DNA of 64,000 nt, from the NCBI RefSeq assembly GCF_014204715.1, contig NZ_JACHLY010000002.1, forward strand, positions 1 to 64,000, read 5' to 3'. The notes under the pieces were generated by a model. The model was not told the origin of the DNA, made no database searches, and worked only from the letters and a program-made list of their open reading frames with translations. Below, piece after piece: positions 17,274 to 25,269 of the stretch. Source of the stretch: Streptomonospora salina. GTDB taxonomy: Bacteria; Actinomycetota; Actinomycetes; Streptosporangiales; Streptosporangiaceae. Made by a program: the position numbers and the translations under genes. The first letter of the stretch is position 1. Every line of letters starts with the position of its first letter.

Positions 17274-17900
17274 TCAGCGGCGGCGCAGCTCGACGACGCT
17301 GTCGGCGGTGTGGCCGCCGGGGCCGGCGTGGGCGCGTGTACGCTCCCGGCTGACCAGTACCTCCCATTCCTGCGCGGCCGGCTCCAGCGACTCCAGCACC
17401 TGGGCGGAGGTGGGAAGCTCCACGTAGGCGCCGATCTCCTCGACCCACATGGGCTCGCCCACGTGGCCCACGATCAGCAGTGTCCCGCCGGGGGCGACGC
17501 GGGAAGCGGCGGTGCGCAGGATCGCTTCGCGCGGCAGGTCGTTCCAGGAGTGCAGGAAGAACGCCGCGACCAGGTCGAAGCCGCCTTCGGGAAACGAGGT
17601 GGCCAGGTCGTGGCGCTGGAAGTCGATGCGGTCGCCCACCCCGGCCTCGGCCGCGTGGCGGCGGGCCCGTTCCAGAGCCACCGCGGAGATGTCGGCGGCG
17701 ACCACGCGCCAGCCCTGACGGGCCAGCCACACGGCGTCGGCGCCCTCGCCGCAGCCCAGATCCAGCGCGGTGCCCGGTTCGAGCCCTGCGGTCTCGTCGA
17801 CCAGGACGGCGTTGGGATCGCCGCTCCAGACGCGCTCGCTCTCGCTGTAGCGGGCGTCCCAGTACTCTCGGCCCGTGGTTTCGTCGGTACCCTCGCTCAT
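17274..17900 (-). CDS. Class I SAM-dependent methyltransferase
   Basis: A 208-residue methyltransferase from ATG 17900, which has AGGAGGCGACCG just upstream. Motif I is 'ALDLGCGEGADAVWLARQGW', the acidic end of strand 2 is 'VVAADISAVALERARRH', and 'FDLVAAFFLHSWNDLP' is the motif IV region. It resembles TehB/thiopurine-type small-molecule methyltransferases. The acceptor is not known. Downstream of it on the plus side lies the TetR gene, convergent. Confidence 0.88.
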   Translation of the reverse strand: MSEGTDETTGREYWDARYSESERVWSGDPNAVLVDETAGLEPGTALDLGCGEGADAVWLARQGWRVVAADISAVALERARRHAAEAGVGDRIDFQRHDLATSFPEGGFDLVAAFFLHSWNDLPREAILRTAASRVAPGGTLLIVGHVGEPMWVEEIGAYVELPTSAQVLESLEPAAQEWEVLVSRERTRAHAGPGGHTADSVVELRRR

Positions 17901-17950
17901 CGGTCGCCTCCTGGCGGTGCGGCTGCCGCGCTTCGGCGGCAGCAATGTGT

Positions 17951-18376
17951 CTACCGGCAATCCTGACCGTGTACCCGCTGCAGGCCAAACGACGTTGCCG
18001 GTGCGGCAATACGGCGCGGTCGCTGCAACGGCACCGTGGCCAGGGCCACGACCGCCACCACGCGCCCGGCCAGCAGCGCGAACCGGTTGACGGGGGTGAT
18101 CAGAATCCGCTCCAGCTCTCCCGAGCCGCGTTCCTCCTGGATTCCCGCACCGATGAACGCGCTGGTGGTGAAGACCATGAGCACGAGCATGCCGGGCACG
18201 AACCATTGCAGCCTGCAGCCCGCGGGAATGCCGGGAATCCCTCCCAGGGCCGCCACCAGCGGACCGGACAGGAGCAGCAGGCGGTCGGCTATGGACTCGA
18301 CGCAGGGCCAGGGTGTGCGCAGCGTGGATCGGGTGTCGCGGACGAAGACCGCGCCGGTGCCGGTGAGCAGACTCAT
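17951..18376 (-). pseudogene. Truncated ABC-2 transporter permease (DrrB-like)
   Basis: From ATG 18376 the protein reads 'MSLLTGTGAVFVRDTRSTLR' and 'QWFVPGMLVLMVFTTSAFIG', then 'ERGSGELERILITPVNRFAL'. These are the first helices and the conserved ERG-ERI region of drug-export permeases. After about residue 115 it turns into unrelated Arg-rich sequence and stops at 141, about half the usual length. It follows the remains of its ATPase partner. An intact complex is not possible. Confidence 0.7.
17995..18009. promoter_or_regulatory. TTGCC-N5-GGCAA box inside the DrrB relic
   Basis: TTGCCGGTGCGGCAA is an inverted repeat with 5-bp arms. Read on the opposite strand, the box between the XRE-cupin and reductase genes at 58059-58073 is TTGCCGGTGTGGCAA, differing at one base. 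It sits where the permease relic loses its sense, so it may mark a joined promoter fragment. Function is unproven. Confidence 0.35.
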
Positions 18377-18408
18377 CTGCGGGACCCTTCGACGGCGGGG
18401 ACGGCGTT

Positions 18409-18537
18409 TCAGTCGCGGTCTTCGCGCAGGCTGCGCCCGGTCAGGGAGAGGAAGATGTCGTCCAGCGTGGGGCGCGGCACCCGGGTGCCGCGCAAGCGGA
18501 TGCCGGCCGCGCGGCACCGGCGCACCGGATGAGCGGC
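18409..18537 (-). pseudogene. C-terminal scrap of an ABC ATPase (DrrA-like)
   Basis: Only the last 40 residues remain: 'RAAGIRLRGTRVPRPTLDDI' followed by 'FLSLTGRSLREDRD' and a stop. 'PTLDDIFLSLTGR' is the typical end of DrrA-type drug-export ATPases. The Walker A, signature and Walker B parts are absent. It lies 32 bases upstream of the permease relic, in the usual drrA-drrB order. Confidence 0.7.
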
Positions 18538-18614
18538 CCATCGCCGAGGGGCCTGCGCGGGTGTTCGGGCAGGCACGGCCGGTACTCCGAGCGGGGCTTT
18601 CGGTCCCGTCCCGA

Positions 18615-18664
18615 CCGTGCCGCTGCTGCGGCAGAGCCGCGGCTCTGCCGCAGCAGCGGCACGG
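18615..18664 (-). terminator. Perfect 50-base palindrome, terminator of the RidA relic
   Basis: Bases 18615-18639 are the exact reverse complement of 18640-18664, with no unpaired loop beyond the tip. The palindrome begins 9 bases past the RidA stop, so it most likely ends that transcript. Its length and perfection are unusual even for this GC content. Confidence 0.6.
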
Positions 18665-18673
18665 GGCCGCCGT

Positions 18674-19074
18674 TCAGTCGATCACGGCGGTGGCCTCGAC
18701 CTCGACCATGTAGTCGTGTGCGGCCAGAGCCGCCACGCCCAGCAGGGTGGCCGGCGGGACCGGCGCGGTCCCCGATTTCGCGGCCGCCCGCGCGACGCCG
18801 TCGAGGAACGGGGCCATCATGTCCAGTCGACGACGTAGACGGTCAGCTTGGCGACGTCCTCGAAGGACGCGCCGGCTGCAGCCAGGGCGGTGCCGACGTT
18901 GAGATAGCACTGCTCGACCTGGCCGGCGAAGTCGCCCGGCGCGACCGTGGCGCCGTCGGCGTCGAAGGCGACCTGCCCGGCGACGGAGACCAGAGTCGAA
19001 CCGGAGGCCACCGACACCTGCCGGTAGGCCTGGGGTGCGGGCAGCCCGCCGGGGTTGAGCAGAGTGACGGCCAT
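18674..19074 (-). pseudogene. RidA/YjgF family gene with one frameshift
   Basis: From ATG 19074 the sequence reads 'MAVTLLNPGGLPAPQAYRQV' and 'VAGQVAFDADGATVAPGDFA', then 'VAKLTVYVVDW'. One base appears to be missing near 18820, after which the frame continues 'MMAPFLDGVARAAAKSGTAP' and 'HDYMVEVEATAVID'. RidA proteins hydrolyse reactive enamine/imine by-products. Apart from this single lesion the gene looks whole, so it is either very recently broken or a base is missing from the sequence. It is divergent from an HxlR regulator. Confidence 0.8.
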
Positions 19075-19117
19075 GGTGAGCGCCTTCTTTCCGTACGAGC
19101 GCGTTCCGCTCTCTTGT

Positions 19118-19132
19118 GGTTACTCGAGAACC
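19118..19132. promoter_or_regulatory. Inverted repeat between RidA and HxlR genes
   Basis: GGTT-ACTCGAG-AACC is a short inverted repeat centred in the 114-base gap between the divergent genes. It is a candidate HxlR site, assigned by position only. Confidence 0.3.
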
Positions 19133-19188
19133 GTAGGAGAGTGGTCGCTGACATGGAAGGACGCACTTTTTCGTGACGGGGGAACCCG

Positions 19189-19569
19189 ATGGTGACCGAG
19201 CAGTTCAGCGGCCCGCCCGAGGAAGCGGACCTGACGCGGGCCGATTCCCTGGCGCGCGAGATCTTCTCCGACGTCGCCAACAAGTGGGCGCTGCTGATCA
19301 TCGAGCTCCTCGGTGACCGCACCCTGCGCTTCAGCGAGGTGCGCAACGAGGTCGAGGGCATCAGCCACAAGATGCTCACCCAGAACCTGCGCATGCTGGA
19401 GCGCAACGGCCTGGTCGAGCGCACCGTGCATCCGACCGTGCCGCCGCGGGTCGAATACACCCTCACCGAGCCGGGCCAGGCCCTTCGCGCGACGATCGAC
19501 GGGCTGTGCCGCTGGACCCGCCACCATCTGGGCCACATCGAGGCCTCCCGCCGCCGCTTCGACGCCTGA
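19189..19569 (+). CDS. HxlR family transcriptional regulator
   Basis: A 126-residue winged-helix protein of the HxlR family. The signature is 'FSDVANKWALLIIELLGDRT' followed by 'RFSEVRNEVEGISHKMLTQN' and 'LRMLERNGLVERTVHPTVPP'. ATG 19189 follows a GGGGGAA box. HxlR proteins respond to reactive electrophiles or small ligands and usually control a divergent neighbour, here the RidA gene, which fits a role in handling reactive metabolites. Confidence 0.92.
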   Translation: MVTEQFSGPPEEADLTRADSLAREIFSDVANKWALLIIELLGDRTLRFSEVRNEVEGISHKMLTQNLRMLERNGLVERTVHPTVPPRVEYTLTEPGQALRATIDGLCRWTRHHLGHIEASRRRFDA

Positions 19570-19644
19570 GCACCGGTGCTTGCGCGCGAAGGGCTTCTCG
19601 CAGCTCGTGCCGGTCCTTCCCGACGCGCCGGGCGCGTTCGGCCG

Positions 19645-21051
19645 CTACGTCCAGGCGGCGGGGTCGCCGCCCCATCGGGTCGGGGGTGCGGCCCAGTTTC
19701 GGGGCGCCCCCTCGTAGTGGACCGGCGGGAGCGCATGGCGCAGCAGGCCGTAGGACGACGGCGTCTCCCGCAGCCAGTCGGCGGCGTCGTAGGTGCCTTC
19801 CGCGGCAGGGGCGGGGGCGATTCCGCGCAACAGCCAGTCTGCGGTGCCCGCCAACGAGAACCGCAGAATGCGGCCCCGGCTGTCGGCCTGTCGTCGGACC
19901 AGGGCCCGCAGCACTCCCCCGGCCGTCAGGTAGCCGGTGCCGTGGTCCAGGGCCTGGGCGGGCAGGGCGCCCGGGCGCCCTGCAGGGGCCGCCTCGATCG
20001 CCGCGATACCGCTGGCCGCCTGTACCAGGCTGTCGAACCCCCGGCGCCCGGCCCAGCGGCCGGGCGACCAGCCCCAGGCGCACAGCTGGGCGACGACCAG
20101 GCCGGGGCGGCGGGCGATCATCGCCCGGGCCGCCGCCCCGTGCCCGTCGAGGGAACCGGGCCGGTAGCTCGTCACCACCACGTCGGCCGTGTCGAGCAGC
20201 TCTTCGAAGGCGGCCGCTCCCCCGGCGGATCCCAGGTCCAGCAGGGTCGAGCGCTTGCCCCACCCGGTGTCGATGTGGGTGTCGGGATCCTCGGGCAGGC
20301 CCGGGGGGTCCACGCGCAGCACGTCGGCGCCCAGCAGGGCGAGGGTCCGGGTGGCGACCGGACCGGCGATGACCCGGGTGAGGTCCAGCACCCGCAGGCC
20401 CGCGGCGGGAAGCGGCGCCTGCGGCAGCCGGCGGCTCCCGGGGGCACCGGACTCCTCGACCTCGGCCACCGGCACGCCGCGGGTGAGGGACCCCCCGCTG
20501 GGCGCCGTCGCGGGTGCCACGGCCACGGCCAGGCCGCCGGCCGCATAGACCGCCTCCTGGATCTCATGCGCGCGACGCCCGGCCAGTACGTCGGCGACCC
20601 GCTCGACCAGCCCGGTCGCCTCGGGCGGATCGTCGCCGTCCGCGCCGCTGCCGGTGTCGATGCCCAGGGCGGCCAGCAGACGCGCGCGGTGGTGCGGGTA
20701 GTTCGCGTGGGTGCGAACCCACCCGTCGGCGGCTTGCCAGAAACCCGACAGGGGCGCGAAGGCGGTCGGGCTGCGGCCCTGCACCAGCAGGTGGCGTTCG
20801 CTGCGGAACGCCGTCGCCACGGCGCCCTCGTCCACCCGCACCTCGGGAACCGGTCCACCGTTGCGCACGGCGAGCAATTCGGCCGCGGCCAGCGAACACA
20901 CTCCGACCGTCGCGCGGGCGAGTTCACGCACCGGCAGCACGGCCGCAAGCACCGGGCCCGCGCCGCTGTAGGAGACCCTCGCAGGCAGGTCCGCGGCGCC
21001 GCCGAGCGCGTGCCACGCACGGGCCGTGGCCGTATCCGCTCTGCTTTCCAT
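19645..21051 (-). CDS. CaiB/BaiF family (class III) CoA-transferase
   Basis: A 468-residue protein with the class III CoA-transferase core in its second half: 'GLRVLDLTRVIAGPVATRTL' then 'ALLGADVLRVDPPGLPED', 'GKRSTLLDLGSAGG' and 'ADVVVTSYRPGSLDGHG'. The residue that forms the acyl-anhydride intermediate is usually an Asp near the middle of the fold; I could not place it with certainty. The first 200 residues look like a second, diverged copy of the fold, giving a fused or duplicated form longer than the usual 400. It moves CoA between carboxylic acids. It is convergent with the HxlR gene. Confidence 0.85.
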   Translation of the reverse strand: MESRADTATARAWHALGGAADLPARVSYSGAGPVLAAVLPVRELARATVGVCSLAAAELLAVRNGGPVPEVRVDEGAVATAFRSERHLLVQGRSPTAFAPLSGFWQAADGWVRTHANYPHHRARLLAALGIDTGSGADGDDPPEATGLVERVADVLAGRRAHEIQEAVYAAGGLAVAVAPATAPSGGSLTRGVPVAEVEESGAPGSRRLPQAPLPAAGLRVLDLTRVIAGPVATRTLALLGADVLRVDPPGLPEDPDTHIDTGWGKRSTLLDLGSAGGAAAFEELLDTADVVVTSYRPGSLDGHGAAARAMIARRPGLVVAQLCAWGWSPGRWAGRRGFDSLVQAASGIAAIEAAPAGRPGALPAQALDHGTGYLTAGGVLRALVRRQADSRGRILRFSLAGTADWLLRGIAPAPAAEGTYDAADWLRETPSSYGLLRHALPPVHYEGAPRNWAAPPTRWGGDPAAWT

Positions 21052-21126
21052 GGCCCCATGCTCCCTGCCGGCGGCGCCGGTGGACAGCCCCTGTGATAAA
21101 GGACATGCGGTCGTGGACGTGCCCGG

Positions 21127-21477
21127 TCAGGTCGACGTCCGGCCGTCGATCGCCTCGCGCAGGATGTCGGCGTGCCCGGCGTTCTGGGTGGTCTCGGCGA
21201 TGATGTGGATCAGGACCCGCCGCACGCTGTGCGCCGCTCCCGGCTCGTTCCAGGGCGCCTTCGGAAGCGGGTGTGTCGCCGACAGGTCCTCGACGGAGGC
21301 GACGACCTCCTCGGTACGGGCGGCGACGCGCTCCTAGCGTTCCAGGATTCCCGCCAGCGTCTCTCCGGGCTGCACCGAGAAGTCGGTTTGGCGGTCGATC
21401 GCCCACTGCGGCATTTCCCGCGCAGTACCGGACATGAGGTCGTCCCAGGTGACGCCGTCGGGAAGGGCGAAGCTCAT
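21127..21477 (-). pseudogene. DUF664/DinB-type protein with a nonsense codon
   Basis: The frame from ATG 21477 reads 'SFALPDGVTWDDLMSGTARE' and 'SVQPGETLAGILER', then TAG at 21334-21336, then 'ERVAARTEEVVASVEDLSAT' and 'VRRVLIHIIAETTQNAGHAD' and ends 'ILREAIDGRTST'. The last block is the diagnostic end of DUF664 (DinB-like, mycothiol-linked) proteins. About 45 N-terminal residues are missing and the stop splits the rest. It abuts a headless YafY-type regulator, so two gene ends were joined by a deletion. Confidence 0.75.
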
Positions 21478-21494
21478 CGCCGCGGGCCCTTCGA

Positions 21495-21800
21495 GGCGAA
21501 GCGCACCCAGGTTACCGTGCGCCGCGACGTCGACCGCCTGCGCGAGCTGGGCTATCCCATCGCCGCCGACAAGGGCCCCGACGGCGGATACCGTCTCGAC
21601 TCCGGCGCGCAGCTGCCTCCGCTGCTGTTCGACGACGAACAGGCCGTCGCGCTCGTCGTCGCGCTGCGCATCGCCGCCACCACCGGTGCCGGCATCGAGG
21701 ACGGGGCCGAACGCGCGCTGAACACCCTGCGCCAGGTCATGCCCGCACGGCTGCGCCGCCGCATCGACACCTTCCAGGCCACCGCCGTCGAGCGGGTCCG
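21495..21800 (+). pseudogene. YafY/WYL-type regulator, middle fragment
   Basis: The plus strand reads 'VRRDVDRLRELGYPIAADKG' followed by 'PDGGYRLDSGAQLPPLLFDD' and 'EQAVALVVALRIAATTGAGI'. This is the recognition helix of the DeoR-type helix-turn-helix and the start of the linker of YafY proteins. The first helices and the WYL domain are gone. A further scrap, 'MRALMHRGGPLSGKHFLFQG', lies at 21855-21915. Its source is unknown. Confidence 0.7.
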
Positions 21801-21964
21801 CGGCAGCGCCGCAGCCGCGCACGTGCGACCGCCGCCAGGGCAACGGCTTCGACATGCGGGCGCTCATGCATCGCGGCGGGCCGCTGAGCGGCAAGCACTT
21901 CCTGTTCCAGGGCTGAAGCCCGACCGGTACACCTCATGCGAACGACAAGACAAGGACAAGGACG

Positions 21965-22371
21965 ATGGCAACAGACACGCAGACCTCGCGGACCGTGGCC
22001 GGGGAGTTCCTGGAGCGCCTCGGCAGGCAGGACCCCGGCGGCATCCAGGAACCGTTCGCCGAGGAGATCGACTGGCACGTCCCCGGAAGTGACGCGCTGG
22101 CCTGGACCGGGCGCCGCACCCGCCGGGAGGAGGTCGCTCCGTACTTCACCACGATGTGGCCGCACTTCGCGCACGGCAGGAGCGAGGTCGTGCTGGAGCG
22201 CGTCATCGTCGACGGCGGTGACGTGATGCTGCTGGCGGTCTTCACGCACACCGTCGTGGCCACGGGGAAGGAGTTCACCACACCGGCGGCCATGCATCTG
22301 GTGGTCGAGGACGGCCGGATCGCCTGTACGAGGACACGCTGACCGTCGAGAAGGCGTTCAGCGCCGACTGA
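21965..22371 (+). pseudogene. SnoaL/NTF2-like protein, frameshifted near its C-terminus
   Basis: From ATG 21965 the protein reads 'RTVAGEFLERLGRQDPGGIQ' and 'EEIDWHVPGSDALAWTGRRT', a typical SnoaL-like NTF2 fold start, through 'HLVVEDGRIA'. A lost base near 22325 puts it out of frame and it stops at 22342. The restored frame ends 'LYEDTLTVEKAFSAD' at 22371, as expected for the family. The 125-residue product may still fold in part. Such proteins are small cyclases, isomerases or binding proteins. Confidence 0.65.
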
Positions 22372-22527
22372 GCGGAGCGTCCGCAGAGCCCGTTGCCAGA
22401 GCGGAAGCCCGAGGCCCGTGATCACGATCAGTCATGCCATGGCCGCAATCGGACACGAACTGTTGCGGAGAGTGGGCGGTCGCCTACGCTTTAGAGCATC
22501 ATCACCCCCGGATGAACGGATCCTTCC

Positions 22528-22941
22528 GTGCGACTGTTCAGGAAGAGCCTCGTCACCGCCACCGCGACCCTGGCAGTCCTGGCCGGCGGCGCGATCACCG
22601 CGTCCCCCGCTTCCGCCGCCGCCTACAACGGCGCATGCGGCTCGGGCTACGGCGTCGTCAACTCCGCACACGTGCCCAACAACAAGGGCACGGTCTTCCT
22701 CACCTACAACTACTCCAACGACTACAACTGCGCGGTCACCGTACGAAACGACCCGGGCACCGCACTTCCCATGAACGTCGCGTTGCGCAGGGCCGGAGAC
22801 GAGAGTTCGGCCAAGTACGACCCGGGCTCCTACACCACCTACTCCGGTCCGGTGTATGTGTACGGGAACGACACCTGCATGGACTGGGGCGGTGTCATCG
22901 ACGGCGATCAGGCCGTCAGGTACGCCACCAACTGCAGTTGA
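22528..22941 (+). CDS. SapA-like secreted spore-associated protein
   Basis: A 137-residue exported protein. It has a Sec signal peptide ('MRLFRKSLVTATATLAVLAG') with an AXA site in 'SPASAAAYNGACG', so cleavage is near residue 31. The mature part begins 'AYNGACGSGYGVVNS' and contains 'GPVYVYGNDTCMDWGGVIDG', which match the spore-associated protein A family of Streptomyces. Four cysteines in the mature protein suggest disulfides. GTG 22528 is the start. SapA coats the spore surface in Streptomyces; that role here is inference. A strong hairpin follows. Confidence 0.8.
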   Translation: MRLFRKSLVTATATLAVLAGGAITASPASAAAYNGACGSGYGVVNSAHVPNNKGTVFLTYNYSNDYNCAVTVRNDPGTALPMNVALRRAGDESSAKYDPGSYTTYSGPVYVYGNDTCMDWGGVIDGDQAVRYATNCS

Positions 22942-22972
22942 GGCGCGCGGCCGCCTCGGCCGGACACGATGA

Positions 22973-23012
22973 CGCCCCGTTCCCCGCGGCGACCGCCGCG
23001 GGGAACGGGGCG
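22973..23012 (+). terminator. Terminator of the SapA-like gene
   Basis: A perfect 18-bp stem (22973-22990 with 22995-23012) around the loop GACC, 31 bases past the stop. Confidence 0.75.
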
Positions 23013-23151
23013 GACGCGGTTCTCCCGACGCTCCGGCGAGGGGCCAAGCAACCGGCGAGCAGCTTCCGAGGACGCGCCCCTGGAGAGCTCGCCGACGCTT
23101 GGACATGGGCAGAGTGCGCGGGCGAACTGATCGGCGACCAGGCCGGCGCGC

Positions 23152-23325
23152 CGGCTCGGATTCGCGCTGCTGCTGACGTTCTTCCAGGCCGAGGGCCGCA
23201 TCCCCACCTACGCCGCAGACGTCCCCGCTCCGGCGGTGGACTGCGCCGCTTCCCGAGTCGGGGTGGATGCCGCGCCGCTCGCCCGGTACCCCACGAGCAT
23301 GCTGACGGGGGACGGCGACCGCTGA
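23152..23325 (+). pseudogene. N-terminal fragment of a Tn3-family transposase
   Basis: One frame of 57 codons reads 'RLGFALLLTFFQAEGRIPTY' followed by 'AADVPAPAVDCAASRVGVDA', then a stop. This is the conserved start region (DUF4158) of Tn3-type transposases. Everything before and after is missing. The other Tn3 transposase piece in this window, at 14237-15640, is on the opposite strand and lacks this region, so the two could come from one element. Confidence 0.7.
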
Positions 23326-23360
23326 CCCGCCCAGCGGTGAGCCGGTTGCCCACCGGTCGT

Positions 23361-24739
23361 TCATCGGCCGGCGCGACTTGGCAGCAGGGACGCTGGGACG
23401 AGGGCGACGAGGGACAGGGCGAGAGTGCACCCGAAAGCGAACCCGTACGCCTGAAGGGACGAGTCGCCGGTGGCCAGTTGGCGGCCCACCACGGCGAGGA
23501 GGAAGGCCGTGCCGAAAGAGCCGCCGACACGCTGGATGACGCTCAGCAGCGTGGTCGCCGCGGGGATGTCTTCTGCGGCCAGTCGGCCGTAGGCGGCGGC
23601 GGTGATCGGGACGGTGGCGAAGGCGAGGCCCGCGCCGCGCACGAACAGGGCCGCGCCCAACGCGAGGTCATCCGCCTCCGGGGCGATGACATAGGGCAGG
23701 GTGGCGAGCGCGGCGACGGCTGTGCCGGTGAGAAGCACCGGGCGCGGTCCGATCCGGTCCGTGAGCCGGCCGGCCAGCGGCAATGCGGCCATGGTGGCAA
23801 GAGCCAAAGGCGCCAGCAACAGGCCGGTCTCCACGCCGGTGGCCCCGCGTACCTGCTGGTAGAACAGCGGCAGCAGCACCATCGGCCCGAAGATCGAGGC
23901 GCCGGCTACCGCCATCAGCCCTGCGGCCAGGGCGAACGAGGAGTTGGCGAACAGTCGGAGCTCCACCGGGGCACGGCTGCTCCTGCGCGTGTACATGACA
24001 TAGGACCCGAGTAGCGCAGCGCCGACGGCAATCGGAACCCATGCTGACGGCGTCCCGGCCGACACGGTGATCCGGGTGCAGCCATACAGCAGCATCGCCA
24101 GTCCCGGGCAGAGGAGGAGAAGTCCGCGCACGTCGAGCGGACGCCGTTCGGCGGACACTCGTTCCGGGATTCCCCGCCCGGACAGGGCGAGGGCGGCGAC
24201 GCTGAACGGGATGCTGATCCAGAACACCCATCGCCATCCGGGGCCGTCCACGAGGAGCCCGCCCAGCAGCGGACCGGCCAGCGGTGCGAGCTGGCCCGGA
24301 ACGGCTACCAGCGCCATCACCCGGCCCAGGCGGCGGGGCCCCGCGGCTGTCGCGAGGATCGTCTGCAGTAAGGGCAGGATCAGACCGCCGCCCACTCCTT
24401 GGAGGACACGAACTGTTGACGAGGCTCGTGGCCGACCACGCTGCGCCGCACAGCAATGAGGCGAGCGTGAACACCAGCAGGCTGAGTCTCCACAGCGGAC
24501 CGGCGCCGAGGCGGCCGAGCGCCCACGGCATGGTCGGGACGACGACGGCCAGGGTGAGGAGGTAGGCGGTTGCCACCCACTGGATCTGTGCGGTGTCGGC
24601 CCCCAGTGCGGCTCGGGCGTCGTCCAGGGGCGACTCCCACGATGGTGGTGTTGAGCAGGGACGCCAGGCCGCCGACCATGAGGATCGCGGCCAGGCGGAG
24701 CAGGCTCGGGTCCAGTCGGTCGGAGTTTTTCGTTGGCAT
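23361..24739 (-). pseudogene. MFS drug exporter (DHA2-like), two frameshifts
   Basis: From ATG 24739: 'LRLAAILMVGGLASLLNTTI' then, after an extra C near 24635, 'LDDARAALGADTAQIQWVAT' and 'LGRLGAGPLWRLSLLVFTLA'. After a second shift near 24420 it continues 'RVLQGVGGGLILPLLQTILA' and on through 'VALVPASLLPSRAGR'. Order and motifs fit a 14-helix DHA2 exporter of about 460 residues, otherwise complete. It is divergent from a MarR gene with a shared operator, the standard layout of an inducible exporter. Each lesion is a single base, so raw data should be checked before it is treated as dead. Confidence 0.8.
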
Positions 24740-24777
24740 GCCATCAGTATGCGCGCTACTCTGTTGGTATGCCAACA
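24732..24777. promoter_or_regulatory. MarR operator pair covering both start codons
   Basis: Two copies of an inverted repeat, GTTGGCATGCCATC (24732-24745) and GTTGGTATGCCAAC (24764-24777), each contain the ATG of one of the divergent genes. TACTCT (24757-24762) ends 6 bases before the MarR ATG, and CATACT is similarly placed for the exporter on the other strand. Both mRNAs therefore look leaderless, with the repressor sitting on the start codons. Confidence 0.6.
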
Positions 24778-25269
24778 AACAAGAGTGCAGGGCGACATCA
24801 GGAGCCGCACCCGGGAATCGAGGTTGACGAGGCCCCCCTGGGTTCCCTGCTGCTCCAAGCGGTGCGGGCCCACGCCGCGCTGGCCACCTCCCTCCTGGCC
24901 GAGCTCGGGCTGGCCGCGCCGCAGGAGGTGGTCCTGCTCTATCTCCAGGACCACGGCGGCGTCCCGCAGTCCGAACTCGTCCGATTCCTGGGGCGGGACC
25001 GCTCCACCGTGACCGCCACCCTGCAGACCCTGGAGCGCGCCGCTCTGGTCGAGCGGACACCGTCGCAGACCGACCGGCGTGCCATGGACGTCGACCTCAC
25101 CGAGGCGGGGCGCGCGCTGTGCCCCCGAATCCGCGCCGCATGGGCCGAACTGGAAAGGCTCGCCTTCGAGTACGTGGCCCCGCGGCAACGCGCCGAGCTC
25201 ACCTCGGCTCTCGGGGCCGTCCGCGACGCCGCACGAACCCACGCCGCAGAGAAAGGGGCCCCCTCGTGA
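24769..25269 (+). CDS. MarR family transcriptional regulator
   Basis: A 166-residue winged-helix protein. The core reads 'LAAPQEVVLLYLQDHGGVPQ' and 'SELVRFLGRDRSTVTATLQT', with the wing 'LVERTPSQTDRRAMDVDLTE', which holds the conserved DxR. ATG 24769 lies inside an operator-like repeat. It starts an operon with an FMN reductase and a quinone reductase and faces an exporter, which suggests a sensor of quinones, oxidants or phenolics. The stop overlaps the next start as GTGA. Confidence 0.92.
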   Translation: MPTNKSAGRHQEPHPGIEVDEAPLGSLLLQAVRAHAALATSLLAELGLAAPQEVVLLYLQDHGGVPQSELVRFLGRDRSTVTATLQTLERAALVERTPSQTDRRAMDVDLTEAGRALCPRIRAAWAELERLAFEYVAPRQRAELTSALGAVRDAARTHAAEKGAPS

